A stretch of DNA of 64,000 nucleotides. Source: Chryseobacterium aquifrigidense (GTDB lineage Bacteria > Bacteroidota > Bacteroidia > Flavobacteriales > Weeksellaceae). The notes beneath the pieces are model-generated. The model was not told the origin of the DNA. It saw only the letters and a program-made list of their open reading frames with translations, and made no database searches. The position numbers and the translations under genes were made by a program. The stretch covers positions 248,001-312,000 of the forward strand of contig NZ_VFPD01000002.1 of assembly GCF_006716485.1 (NCBI RefSeq). The letters are read 5' to 3'. Shown here piece by piece: positions 24,508-34,097 of the stretch (positions within the stretch are counted from its first letter, which is position 1; each line of letters starts with the position of its first letter).

Positions 24508-25629
24508 ATGAATTACAGAAAAGGATATCTGGTACTTTCACTTACAGCTGCAGCGGTACTTTACTCATGTGGCTCCGGGAGCGGCCAGGAAAATGCTCAG
24601 CAGATGCAGCAGGCATTGCCTACAGATTTTATCCAGGTAAAGTCCGGAGATGCAGATGTGTCTACAGGGTATCCGGGAAGCATAGAAGGACAGGACAATG
24701 TGGATATCAAAGCACAGGTGACAGGATATCTGGAGGCAGTATATATCAAAGAAGGACAGTATGTAAGTAAAGGACAGACCCTTTTCAGAATAAATCCATC
24801 CGTATACAACGAGCAGGTAAATACCAATGAAGCCGCCTTGAAATCAGCGCTGGCAGCACAGGAAACAGCAAGACTTGAAGTAGAAAAACTGAAACCCCTT
24901 GTAGAAGGAAAGGTAGTATCAGATATGCAGCTGAAAACAGCGCAGGCAAGCTATAAAGCCGCGTCAGCACAGGTGGCACAGGCACAGTCTTCTTTAGGTT
25001 CATCAAAGATCAATGCCAATTTTACCTACATTAAAGCTCCTGTTAGTGGTTACATCGGAAGAATTCCAAACAGAGTAGGAAATCTTATCAGTCCTTCTGA
25101 TGCAGCTCCATTGACAACGCTTTCAAGCATAAACAGTGTGAACGTATACTTCTCAATGAATGAGGCTGATTTTATCGCTCATAGTAAAGCTGCAGTATCT
25201 GGAAATAATACAGAGGATGTAGAACTTATCCTTGCAGATGGTTCCACCTATTCTCTTAAAGGAAAACTTGAAAATGCCAGCGGAAACTTTGACAGAAATA
25301 CAGGAAGTATTCAGATGAAAGCTGTTTTTCAAAATCCTGATAAATTATTAAGAGCCGGAGGGACGGCCAGAGTGATGATTCATAATGCATTGAATGGTGT
25401 GATTAAACTTCCGAAAACATCGGTGAAAGATATTCAGGACAGATTCTTTGTCTATAAACTCAATGGCAAGGATAAAGTGAAAATGACTCAGATTACGGTT
25501 TCAGGAAGTACATCTCAGGATTACTTCATCAAAGAAGGAGTGAACGCAGGAGATAAAATTGCCATCAACAGAATTGATGCCCTTACAGACGGAGCACAGG
25601 TGGTGGCACACACCGTTCCTTTGAAATAG
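24508..25629 (+). CDS. RND efflux periplasmic adaptor (membrane fusion protein, AcrA type)
   Basis: A 373-residue lipoprotein with lipobox LYSC (Cys21). The order is typical: a lipoyl half-motif (VDIKAQVTGYLEAVYIKEGQ, then VSKGQTLFRINP), a helical hairpin rich in Ala/Gln (about 105-170), the second lipoyl half (ANFTYIKAPVSGYIGRI), then beta-barrel and membrane-proximal domains. It links the inner-membrane pump to the outer-membrane channel. It is first in a three-gene operon, 29 bp before the pump, with its own likely promoter and upstream direct repeats. Confidence 0.94.
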   Translation: MNYRKGYLVLSLTAAAVLYSCGSGSGQENAQQMQQALPTDFIQVKSGDADVSTGYPGSIEGQDNVDIKAQVTGYLEAVYIKEGQYVSKGQTLFRINPSVYNEQVNTNEAALKSALAAQETARLEVEKLKPLVEGKVVSDMQLKTAQASYKAASAQVAQAQSSLGSSKINANFTYIKAPVSGYIGRIPNRVGNLISPSDAAPLTTLSSINSVNVYFSMNEADFIAHSKAAVSGNNTEDVELILADGSTYSLKGKLENASGNFDRNTGSIQMKAVFQNPDKLLRAGGTARVMIHNALNGVIKLPKTSVKDIQDRFFVYKLNGKDKVKMTQITVSGSTSQDYFIKEGVNAGDKIAINRIDALTDGAQVVAHTVPLK

Positions 25630-25658
25630 TTGTATAATCTTTCTTAGAAAATTCAAAA

Positions 25659-28600
25659 ATGTTAAAAAAGATAATAGACCGTCCTGTACTGGCGACGGTA
25701 ATATCCCTTATAATCGTTATTTTAGGGATTATAGGATTAAATCAGCTGGCGGTGACCAGATTCCCGGACATTTCTCCGCCTACGATTACCGTTTCGGGAT
25801 CATATCCGGGAGGAAACAGTGAAACCGTGATCCGATCTGTGGTAACTCCGCTGGAAGAACAGATCAATGGAGTGGAAGACATGGAATATATGAAATCTAC
25901 TGCGAGTAATGACGGTACATTTTCCATTTCCATCATATTCAAACAGGGAGTAAATGCCGATCAGGCAGCGGTAAACGTGCAAAACAGAGTACAGCAGGCC
26001 ACTCCGATACTCCCTCAGGAGGTAGTGAGAATGGGTTTGACCACTTCCAAGCAGCAGAACAGTATGGTATTGATCTTCAATATTTATACGGAAGATAATA
26101 AGCAATATGATGAAACCTTCCTTCAGAACTACGCGAATATCAACCTTATTCCGCAGGTAAAAAGGGTAAAAGGAGTAGGACAGGCCATGGTTTTCGGGCT
26201 GAAAGATTACTCCATGAGAATATGGCTGAACCCTCAGAAAATGTCATCCTACGGACTTGAACCGGCAGATGTTTCCAGAGCGATTGCAGATCACAGTTTG
26301 GAATCTGCTCCCGGAAAACTTGGGGAAGAATCTGATGCAGCCTTGGAATATGTAATCCGCTATAAAGGAAAAAAGAACAAGCCGGAGCAATATGAAAATA
26401 TTATTGTTAAAAATACAGGAAGCCAGGTCATCAGGCTTAAAGATGTGGCCCGTGTGGAATTCGGAGCCATTTCAAATACGGGAGATAACCTTTCTAATGG
26501 GAAAAATGCGGTTACTGTAGCGATCATGCAGACTACAGGATCCAATGCCAATCAGATTGAGATAGGCGTCAACAAAGCGCTGGATCAATTGTCAAAATCA
26601 TTCCCTCCTGGTATCAAATATACGAAGGTAATGAGTACCAAGGAAAGACTGGATGAGGCTACAGGACAGGTGAAATCAACACTAATAGAAGCATTTATTC
26701 TTGTATTTATTGTGGTATTTATCTTCTTACAGGATTTCAGATCTACCATTATCCCGGCAGTGGCAGTTCCGGTAGCGATTATCGGTACTTTCTTCTTCCT
26801 TCTGGTCTTAGGATTTACGATCAACGTACTGACGCTTTTTGCCCTTGTACTGGCCATCGGTATTGTGGTAGATGATGCCATTGTAGTGGTAGAAGCTGTT
26901 CACAGCAATATGGAAGGAACAGATCTTTCAGGAAGAGAGGCAACTCATAAGGCGATGAGTGAGATTACAGGAGCGGTTATTTCAATCACGTTGGTGATGT
27001 CAGCGGTATTTATTCCAATTGGATTTATGTCCGGTTCAGCAGGATTATTCTATAAGCAGTTTGCCTATACATTAGCCATAGCCATTATTATTTCCGCGGT
27101 TAATGCATTGACTTTAACGCCAGCTTTATGTGCTGTTTTTCTGAAAAACAACCATGCAGGAGAAGGTAAAAAGCCAAAAGGATTCGGGCAGAGATTTGCG
27201 GTGGCATTCAATGCGGGATTTAATAATATGACCAACCGTTATGCAAAAGGAGTAAGATTTTTAATAGGAAGAAAATGGATTGCAGGTGGATTAATCGTAG
27301 CCGTTATCGGGGTTGCAGGCTGGCTGATGTCAAGCACCCCTAAAAGTTTTGTACCGATGGAAGACGACGGATTCTTTATGTACACCTTAAGCATGCCTCC
27401 GGGAACAGCATTGACCAAAACGACAGAAGTATCCAATAAGATCAACGATATCTTAAAAGGTGTAGAAGCCGTTCAGGAAAATACTTCTATTACAGGCTAT
27501 AACCTGCTTAGTAACAGCGCAGGACCTGCTTATGCTATGGGATTTGTTAAGCTGAAGCCTAAAAAAGAAAGAGGAGAAGTTCAGGATATCCAGGAAGTGG
27601 TTGACATGGCAAATGCAAAATTGGGCGTGATTAAAGAAGGAAGTGTGATGACTTTCAGAATGCCTCCGGTAGAAGGATACGGAATGACCAATGACGCAGA
27701 AATTGTACTTCAGGACCGTATGGGGAGAGATCCTCAGGTTCTTAAAGCTAAAGCAGATGAACTTATTGGTCAGCTGATGCAGGTTCCGGAAGTGGCATTT
27801 GCCTACACCATGTTCAGAGCAGATTATCCTCAGATGGAGCTTGAAGTGAATGAAGACAAAGCAAAACAGCTGGGAGTAAGTATTTCAAACCTCTTGGGAA
27901 CTGTTCAGACCTATTTCTCAGGAGATCAGTCTCAGAATTTCTCGAGATTCGGGAAGTTCTACAGAGTGAATATTAAAGCGGATGGAGTTTTCAGAATGGA
28001 TGAACAAGCCTTCAATGATATTTTTGTAAAGAATGAAAAAGGTGATATGGTACCGGTAAATACATTGATTACTTTGAAAAAAGTCTATGGTCCGGAATCC
28101 GTTCAGCGATATAACCTTTATAATTCATTAAACATCAACGTGTCTCCAAAACCAGGAGTAAGTAACGGAGAATTGATGGGTAAACTGGAACAGACTTTAA
28201 GCAAATTACCTTCTGACTACAGCTACGAATGGACAGGGTTGAGCTTGGAAGAAAAATCGGCAGGAAATCAGACGATTGCCATCTTCGGTTTATGTTTGCT
28301 TTTCGTATACCTTTTGTTGGCCGCTCAATATGAAAGTTATATCCTTCCTCTGGCAGTAATGCTTTCCATCCCCACAGGAATTGTAGGAGCATTCTTAGGA
28401 ATAAAAGCCATTGGTTTGGATAACAATATTTATGTTCAGGTAGGTCTCATCATGCTTATCGGTCTTCTGGCTAAAAACGCGATCCTTATTGTAGAATTTG
28501 CCATACAAAGGCGAAAAGCAGGCCTTTCGATTCTGGATTCAGCACTGGAAGGAGCAAAGGCGAGATTACGTCCCATTATCATGACCTCGCTAGCCTTTAT

Positions 28601-28817
28601 TGTCGGAATGATTCCGCTGATGATTTCTTCGGGAGGAATGGCTTCAGGGAACAAATCCATCAGTACAAGTGCCGCCATGGGTATGTTGAGCGGAGTGGTT
28701 TTGGGAGTTTTTGTAATTCCTGTACTATACATGTTCTTTCAGTATCTGGATGAGAAGTTCTCTACCAAAAAGAAGTATAATACGATAGAAAATCAATTGA
28801 CAAATGAGAATATTTAA
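25659..28817 (+). CDS. RND multidrug efflux pump, HAE1/AcrB type
   Basis: A 1052-residue inner-membrane permease of the full hydrophobe/amphiphile efflux length. The N-terminus LKKIIDRPVLATVISLIIVI is TM1; two large periplasmic loops flank a central TM block. The TM4 proton-relay acidic pair is visible (GIVVDDAIVVVEAVHSNMEG, near residues 404-405), as is a later TM block containing LIMLIGLLAKNAILIVEFA. It exports drugs, detergents or dyes using the proton gradient. The 3' end overlaps the outer-membrane factor by 14 bp. The specific substrate cannot be read from the sequence. Confidence 0.95.
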   Translation: MLKKIIDRPVLATVISLIIVILGIIGLNQLAVTRFPDISPPTITVSGSYPGGNSETVIRSVVTPLEEQINGVEDMEYMKSTASNDGTFSISIIFKQGVNADQAAVNVQNRVQQATPILPQEVVRMGLTTSKQQNSMVLIFNIYTEDNKQYDETFLQNYANINLIPQVKRVKGVGQAMVFGLKDYSMRIWLNPQKMSSYGLEPADVSRAIADHSLESAPGKLGEESDAALEYVIRYKGKKNKPEQYENIIVKNTGSQVIRLKDVARVEFGAISNTGDNLSNGKNAVTVAIMQTTGSNANQIEIGVNKALDQLSKSFPPGIKYTKVMSTKERLDEATGQVKSTLIEAFILVFIVVFIFLQDFRSTIIPAVAVPVAIIGTFFFLLVLGFTINVLTLFALVLAIGIVVDDAIVVVEAVHSNMEGTDLSGREATHKAMSEITGAVISITLVMSAVFIPIGFMSGSAGLFYKQFAYTLAIAIIISAVNALTLTPALCAVFLKNNHAGEGKKPKGFGQRFAVAFNAGFNNMTNRYAKGVRFLIGRKWIAGGLIVAVIGVAGWLMSSTPKSFVPMEDDGFFMYTLSMPPGTALTKTTEVSNKINDILKGVEAVQENTSITGYNLLSNSAGPAYAMGFVKLKPKKERGEVQDIQEVVDMANAKLGVIKEGSVMTFRMPPVEGYGMTNDAEIVLQDRMGRDPQVLKAKADELIGQLMQVPEVAFAYTMFRADYPQMELEVNEDKAKQLGVSISNLLGTVQTYFSGDQSQNFSRFGKFYRVNIKADGVFRMDEQAFNDIFVKNEKGDMVPVNTLITLKKVYGPESVQRYNLYNSLNINVSPKPGVSNGELMGKLEQTLSKLPSDYSYEWTGLSLEEKSAGNQTIAIFGLCLLFVYLLLAAQYESYILPLAVMLSIPTGIVGAFLGIKAIGLDNNIYVQVGLIMLIGLLAKNAILIVEFAIQRRKAGLSILDSALEGAKARLRPIIMTSLAFIVGMIPLMISSGGMASGNKSISTSAAMGMLSGVVLGVFVIPVLYMFFQYLDEKFSTKKKYNTIENQLTNENI

Positions 28818-30219
28818 TATAAAGAACTTCCTTATTTCAGGCACAATGGCATCACTGCTGATGTCTTGTGCCGTAGGAAAAAAATATACAAGAACAGATC
28901 TTCAGATTCCTGAAACCTACAAAGAATCTGTGCAGGTAACAGGAGATACGGTAGTGCTTCCGTGGAAAACTTTCTTCAAAGATCCCAAATTGATCGGCTT
29001 AATAGACAAAGCCCTTTCAAGAAACAACGAAGTGAATGTCGCTTTGAAAAACATAGAGCAGCTTGATCTGATCTATAAACAGGCTAAGCTGGGTCTGATG
29101 CCAACGCTGGACATTACTGCAGGAGCCAACAGAAGCTGGGCTTCCAAAAATACCCTTAACGGCTCTCTGAATGAACAGTTTGTAGGGACAAAATATATGG
29201 ATGATTTCAGTGCTGCACTGAGACTTTCCTGGGAAGTAGACATTTGGGGAAAAGCTAAAATGCAGAAAGAATCCGCAGCCGCAGAATATTTCGGGCAGAA
29301 AGAAAACTTAAATGCCATCAAAAGCAGAATCGTAGTTCAGGTAGCGCAGGCTTATTATAACCTGATCAGTCTGGACGAACAGCTGAAAATAGCTGAACAA
29401 AACATTGAATTGAGTGACAATACACTTAAAATGATGAATCTGCAGTTTACAGCAGGACAGATTAATTCATTAGCCGTTCAGCAATCGGAAGCACAAAAGA
29501 AAACAGCCGAGCTGCTGATTCCTTTGGCAAAACAGAATATTTCTATCCAGGAAAATGCTTTGAGTATTCTTTGTGGAGAATATCCGGCAAAAATAGAACG
29601 ACAAGGAGACCTGAAAACAATGATTCCTGAAAATAAACTGTCAGAAGGATTACCGGCACAATTGCTGAGCCGAAGACCGGATCTTAAGATGGCAGAGTTT
29701 AATGTTATCAGCTTAAATTCCAAAACCGGACTGGCTAAAGCGGCCATGTATCCGAGTATCAGTTTGAGCCCGCAAATAGGAGTCAATTCCAATAAATTCA
29801 GCTCATGGTTTGATATTCCCGGATCTATTACCAAAGCAATTGCCGCCAGTCTGGCAGCCCCGATTTTTCAGAAAAAGCAGTTGAAAACAGCTTATGACAC
29901 GGCTTTAATTGAACAGGAAAAAGCAGCCATTAATTTTAAACAGTCGGTAATGACTGCCGTAGGGGAAGTTTCGGATGCTATGGCCAAATCCAAAAGTTCT
30001 TCAGACAGACTACAGCTTTTAGAACAGAGAACAGCTATTCTGGACAAAGGAATCAATGATGCACTGAAGCTCTATAAAAGCGGTATGGCCACCTATCTGG
30101 AAGTTATCACCGCTCAGAACAATAAGCTTCAGAATGATCTGGAAGCCATCAATGTTACCCTTGAAAAATTAAATGCTGAGGTTGATCTTTACAGAGCGCT
30201 TGGCGGAGGGGTACAGTAG
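28804..30219 (+). CDS. Outer-membrane efflux factor (TolC/NodT-type lipoprotein)
   Basis: A 471-residue lipoprotein with lipobox LMSC (Cys22). It has two OEP repeats of long helices and short beta segments, for example LINKALSRNNEVNVALKNIE-like and SARVVVQVAQAYYNL-like stretches in each half, and the NodT-type marker LLSRRPDLKMAEFN. It forms the outer-membrane channel for the adaptor and pump encoded just upstream and overlaps the pump gene by 14 bp. A strong terminator closes the operon at 30240. Confidence 0.93.
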   Translation: MRIFNIKNFLISGTMASLLMSCAVGKKYTRTDLQIPETYKESVQVTGDTVVLPWKTFFKDPKLIGLIDKALSRNNEVNVALKNIEQLDLIYKQAKLGLMPTLDITAGANRSWASKNTLNGSLNEQFVGTKYMDDFSAALRLSWEVDIWGKAKMQKESAAAEYFGQKENLNAIKSRIVVQVAQAYYNLISLDEQLKIAEQNIELSDNTLKMMNLQFTAGQINSLAVQQSEAQKKTAELLIPLAKQNISIQENALSILCGEYPAKIERQGDLKTMIPENKLSEGLPAQLLSRRPDLKMAEFNVISLNSKTGLAKAAMYPSISLSPQIGVNSNKFSSWFDIPGSITKAIAASLAAPIFQKKQLKTAYDTALIEQEKAAINFKQSVMTAVGEVSDAMAKSKSSSDRLQLLEQRTAILDKGINDALKLYKSGMATYLEVITAQNNKLQNDLEAINVTLEKLNAEVDLYRALGGGVQ

Positions 30220-30239
30220 AATATACCTTGAAAAATAGT

Positions 30240-30272
30240 AAAGGAAACTATGTTATGTAGTTTCCTTTTTGC
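30240..30272 (+). terminator. Terminator of the RND operon
   Basis: AAAGGAAACTA (30240-30250) and TAGTTTCCTTT (30258-30268) form an 11-bp stem with a 7-nt loop and a T-run, 20 bp past the stop. Confidence 0.9.
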
Positions 30273-30474
30273 TGTTTATAAAAGATAAATATAGCTTCAT
30301 TTTTGTAACAGGTACAGAATTTGCAATGAGATGGTGAAATTTTATATTCACAAAATCAATTGGTTATGATTTTTTTTATTCTTTTTTCTAAAAAAGGATG
30401 CAAGATTTTCAGAAAACAGGATTTATATAGATGAGTACTCGAAAATAATTAATGTTTAACGAAAATGTAATGCA

Positions 30475-31053
30475 ATGAAAAAATTGACAGTACCCCGATT
30501 TTTTATGACAGTTTTAATGGTTTTGGCAGGATTAGCCTTATTCTCATGTAATGATAATGACGGACCAGACATCCCGCCTGTAAAAATGGAAGAATTACCA
30601 GGAAACTATAAAGGAAAACTGATTATTGTACAGGGAAATATCAAAAGAGAAGGAGTAAAAGACTTCAAAGTAAAGAAAGATACGATCTCATTTGCCGAAT
30701 TTCCAATAAGTGATATTGTAAAAACTGTGGTGAAAGATCCGGTAAAAGCAGAAAATGCCCTAAAAACAATGGGAAAGGTAAAATATGATATTAAATATGC
30801 AGCAGTGATCAATACCGCAAATAATGCGATAGAGCTTACTCTTGCCCCAAAAGCAATGGAGCTTCAGATTCCGGTAGACGGAGTGAATAAAAAGACCGTT
30901 GTGGAATTCGTTTCTAAGCAAAAAGGATATTATGTAGGGATGGATAGAACGCTTAGATATGCGCTCACAGCAGACAAAATTACAGTAGACGGGACATTGG
31001 TTACTCCTTATGACGTAATCGATTATAATTTTCCGTTCTGTATAAAAAATTAA
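30475..31053 (+). CDS. Lipoprotein resembling DUF4840 family
   Basis: A 192-residue lipoprotein with lipobox LFSC (about Cys25) followed by an Asp/Asn-rich linker (NDNDGPDIPPVKMEE). The rest appears all-beta: GNYKGKLIIVQGN, KVKKDTISFAEFPISDIVK and YALTADKITVDGT. It fits my memory of the Bacteroidota DUF4840 lipoproteins, which have no known function. It stands alone between the RND terminator and the sigma factor gene, with a weak hairpin after it. Confidence 0.7.
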   Translation: MKKLTVPRFFMTVLMVLAGLALFSCNDNDGPDIPPVKMEELPGNYKGKLIIVQGNIKREGVKDFKVKKDTISFAEFPISDIVKTVVKDPVKAENALKTMGKVKYDIKYAAVINTANNAIELTLAPKAMELQIPVDGVNKKTVVEFVSKQKGYYVGMDRTLRYALTADKITVDGTLVTPYDVIDYNFPFCIKN

Positions 31054-31075
31054 TAAATAAAAAGTATCATCAATG

Positions 31076-31110
31076 GATTGCGCTTTATTAAAAAGATGCA
31101 ATCTATTTTT
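31076..31110 (+). terminator. Weak terminator after the lipoprotein gene
   Basis: GATTGC (31076-31081) and GCAATC (31098-31103) form a 6-bp stem with a 16-nt loop followed by TATTTTTGC. It lies just before the sigma factor gene. Confidence 0.45.
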
Positions 31111-31159
31111 GCTTGACAGTTTTATAACATCCAGGTGGATACGGAGGCAGTAGCATTAT

Positions 31160-31726
31160 ATGGAAGAAAGTAAAGAACAGATTTTGGTAAAGCACCTTCT
31201 GAGGAAGGAGGAGGCTGCCTGGAAAGAACTCTTTGGAGCTTATTCCGGAAATCTGTCCTATGTATGCTCCCGTTATCTGGCAGAAAAAGAAGATGTGCAT
31301 GATGTGCTCCAAAACAGTTTTATTAAAATGTTCCGTTCCATAGAATCTTTTGAGTATAGAGGAAATGGTTCTTTAAAAGCCTGGATGACCCGTATTACAG
31401 TTAACGAATCTTTGAAACATATTAAACAGAAAGGAGACTTTAAATCTGCTGTAGAAGTGGATGATCTTGCAGATATTCCTAATGAAGAAGAACCTGATTT
31501 TGAAGAAATTCCCCGTGATAATATTATGATGATGATCAGAGCTCTTCCAGATGGCTATAGAACGGTTTTTAATCTGTTCGTATTTGAGAAAAAAAGCCAT
31601 AAAGAGATTGCCGGGCTGTTGGGGATTGCAGAGAATTCTTCTGCATCGCAGTTTCACAGGGCGAAAGGGCTGCTTGCTCAGAAAATAAAAGAATTTAAAA
31701 TGTCAAAAAAAGCACAATATGAATAA
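31160..31726 (+). CDS. ECF-type RNA polymerase sigma factor
   Basis: A 188-residue sigma-70 family protein with only regions 2 and 4. Region 2 is at about 20-85 (YLAEKEDVHDVLQNSFIKMF, then GSLKAWMTRITVNESLKHI); region 4 is at about 120-175 (ALPDGYRTVFNLFVFEKKSH, KEIAGLLGIAENSSASQFHR). The length is typical of ECF factors. The stop overlaps by 8 bp the next gene, a membrane protein with an anti-sigma-like layout, so the pair is likely a sigma/anti-sigma unit. The target promoters are unknown; the T9SS cargo two genes on may be one. Confidence 0.93.
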   Translation: MEESKEQILVKHLLRKEEAAWKELFGAYSGNLSYVCSRYLAEKEDVHDVLQNSFIKMFRSIESFEYRGNGSLKAWMTRITVNESLKHIKQKGDFKSAVEVDDLADIPNEEEPDFEEIPRDNIMMMIRALPDGYRTVFNLFVFEKKSHKEIAGLLGIAENSSASQFHRAKGLLAQKIKEFKMSKKAQYE

Positions 31727-33095
31727 CGAATGGCTAAATAATCTGCGAAGCAGAATGGAAGACCATGAAGAGGACGTTCCGGAAGGGTTGTGGGATGACA
31801 TCAAAGATGAATTATTTTCTGGTGAAGAAAACAGCAGCATTCCTGGTTTTATTCCCGAAGTTCATGAGGGGGGAGCAAAGAAGGAAAAGAGAACAGATGT
31901 AGGAAGAAAAACCATATTCTACCGTGTTGGAGGGATTGCAGCAGCCATTGCAATACTATTTTTGCTGACCAAAGTAGTACCTCAGAATGATATAGAAAAA
32001 ACATTATCTCAGAAGCCGACAGATGTAAAAAAAGAAGATAAAGGTTCTTTAAAACCGATAGAAACTGAGCATATTTCAAGCAGTGAAGTACAGCCAAAAG
32101 CAGATTCATTTTTAGCTGAAAATAGAATAAATACAGGAATTTCTGAGAAAGTACAGAGCCAAAAATATTTTGATAACGGAGAAAAAAATGAGCTAAAGGA
32201 CATTATTAAACTTCCGACGGCTTCAGAACCTTTTCAGCAGGAAAGTAAGATTGCTCAGAAAGTATCACCTACACACGATACTGCGAAAGAACCGGTTGTA
32301 GAAAATAAAAATGATGAGGTGCTTTTTAAGGAGGAGAAAATAGAAGAAGTATATGCCGAAAGTACAGCACATCATACCAAAAAAGGCAAAGATAAAAAAT
32401 CATGGATGCTGGGTATGCTTACAGGCAATATGGCTTCCAGTTCTGCAGAACAGCAGTTTCCGGGGTATGCTTCAATCACAGGAAAAGCCATGAATATTGA
32501 ACAGGTATGGAGTACTTCCGAATATCATGATGATCCTCTGACAGCCATATTACTGGCCAATCAAAGTCAGCCGGTAGAAGCAAGAATCAGACATAAAGTA
32601 CCGGTTACATTTGGGCTTTCTGTTTACTATAGTTTGGGGAAAAGATGGGGAATAGGCACAGGACTGAACTATACCAAATTGTCCTCTGAACTGCATTCCG
32701 GAAGTGACAATAATTATATTAAAGGAGATCAGACAGTTCATTATATAGGAATTCCTGTTCAGGTTAATTATAACGTCATTCAAAAAGGGAAATTTACAGG
32801 ATACATTACAGGTGGAGCTCTGGTAGAAAAACCAATAGCAGGAAATATTACAACAAGCTATGTTGTTGATGGTAAAATAAAGGAGACTTCAAAAGAACGC
32901 GTGGAGCCTAAACCTCTGCAGTTTTCCGTCAACACAGCGGTAGGCTTTCAGCTGAAGCTTATTGATAAGGTTGGAATTTATGCAGAACCGGGAATAGGAT
33001 ATCATTTTAAAGAAGAAACTGCTCCCAATACCATTTATAAAGAAAAACCGCTTCATTTTAATATGAAATTCGGAATCAGGGTGCTGCTGGATTAA
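31719..33095 (+). CDS. Anti-sigma-like membrane protein with C-terminal outer-membrane beta-barrel
   Basis: A 458-residue protein of mixed build. Residues 1-70 are acidic and cytoplasmic (WLNNLRSRMEDHEEDVPEGL and WDDIKDELF), as in Bacteroidota anti-sigma partners. One transmembrane helix follows at about 73-90 (GGIAAAIAILFLLTKVV), then a long Lys/Glu/Ser linker (95-225), then a barrel of the PorT/OmpA-like type (about 285-458) with GLSVYYSLGKRWGIGTGLNY, VHYIGIPVQVNY and a terminal MKFGIRVLLD. An inner-membrane anchor plus an outer-membrane barrel in one chain could span the envelope. It overlaps the ECF sigma gene by 8 bp and probably controls it. Confidence 0.75.
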   Translation: MNNEWLNNLRSRMEDHEEDVPEGLWDDIKDELFSGEENSSIPGFIPEVHEGGAKKEKRTDVGRKTIFYRVGGIAAAIAILFLLTKVVPQNDIEKTLSQKPTDVKKEDKGSLKPIETEHISSSEVQPKADSFLAENRINTGISEKVQSQKYFDNGEKNELKDIIKLPTASEPFQQESKIAQKVSPTHDTAKEPVVENKNDEVLFKEEKIEEVYAESTAHHTKKGKDKKSWMLGMLTGNMASSSAEQQFPGYASITGKAMNIEQVWSTSEYHDDPLTAILLANQSQPVEARIRHKVPVTFGLSVYYSLGKRWGIGTGLNYTKLSSELHSGSDNNYIKGDQTVHYIGIPVQVNYNVIQKGKFTGYITGGALVEKPIAGNITTSYVVDGKIKETSKERVEPKPLQFSVNTAVGFQLKLIDKVGIYAEPGIGYHFKEETAPNTIYKEKPLHFNMKFGIRVLLD

Positions 33096-33134
33096 TGCAG
33101 CCCGTTTTAAAACACCAAACTTAATAATTGATAT

Positions 33135-34097
33135 ATGAAAACAAAACTAATTTTTTTAGTGGTTTTATTATTCTCCGTTTTGAATATAAAAGCACAGTGC
33201 ACACCTACAATTACCAGTGCGAGACTTGGACAAAAGTATCCGGGAACCATTTTATTCTGTAATACAGAAGATGAAATTCTTTCCACAACACAGACTTACG
33301 CAAGTTATCAGTGGTACAAACAGGAATGGACATGGCAGACACCCAACAACAACCCGTGGGTAGCCATTCCGGGAGCAACATCCCAGCAGTTAACCATTAG
33401 TGGCAACGATCAGTTGAATTATTTTAAGGTAGTTGTTTCTGAAGGTGACTGTACAGCAGAAAGCGCTACAGCATTTGCAGATGGTTTTGTATACGGTCTG
33501 CCGGCTATGATGAGCACGTTTACACCTGGAACATATCAGGACAATGGGGGAACAGTGAATGTCTGCAATGGAGCTTCTGTACAGTTTGATAATATATTTC
33601 CTGTTGTCTATGGTAAACATACCTGGTTCAAATGTGTGCCGAACAGTAATCAGCCGGTGCCGGGAGATCCTTGTATTATTCAGGGAGTAGTAGGAGATAC
33701 TTACGTGGCCACCACTTCAGGGAAATACGGATTTTATGCCTGTACGGAATATTGTCCGGATCAGTGTGAGATGTTAGATCCGTTTGCATTTGTAGAATTG
33801 AATTTCGGGGATTGGGAGTTTTGCAGCAATTTGGGAACAGGAGAAACAAAAATTAAAGATAATAATCTGAAAGTTTATCCTAATCCTACAGCACAACACC
33901 TTTATATCGGGAAAGAATCAGATAAAATCTATAAAGAAATTATGATTATAGATATGTCCGGAAAACTTGTTCTGAAGAAAAATGATCACAGATATAATCA
34001 GGCGATTGATGTAAGCGGTCTGGTACCGGGAAATTATATCATTGTTTCTAAGACCACGGATGGAACAGAATATAAAAATAGATTTATAAAAAAATAA
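33135..34097 (+). CDS. Secreted protein with T9SS type A sorting domain
   Basis: A 320-residue protein with signal peptide (MKTKLIFLVVLLFSVLNIKA, then QC). The body has repeated Cys (about 13) and Ig-like segments (YASYQWYKQEWTW, QLTISGNDQLNYFKVVVSEG). The last 75 residues are a T9SS sorting domain: LKVYPNPTAQHLYIG, IMIIDMSGKLVLKK, GLVPGNYIIVSKTTDG and the end NRFIKK. It should be secreted across the outer membrane. It lies 39 bp after the anti-sigma/barrel gene and likely belongs to the sigma operon. The function is not recognised. Confidence 0.85.
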   Translation: MKTKLIFLVVLLFSVLNIKAQCTPTITSARLGQKYPGTILFCNTEDEILSTTQTYASYQWYKQEWTWQTPNNNPWVAIPGATSQQLTISGNDQLNYFKVVVSEGDCTAESATAFADGFVYGLPAMMSTFTPGTYQDNGGTVNVCNGASVQFDNIFPVVYGKHTWFKCVPNSNQPVPGDPCIIQGVVGDTYVATTSGKYGFYACTEYCPDQCEMLDPFAFVELNFGDWEFCSNLGTGETKIKDNNLKVYPNPTAQHLYIGKESDKIYKEIMIIDMSGKLVLKKNDHRYNQAIDVSGLVPGNYIIVSKTTDGTEYKNRFIKK

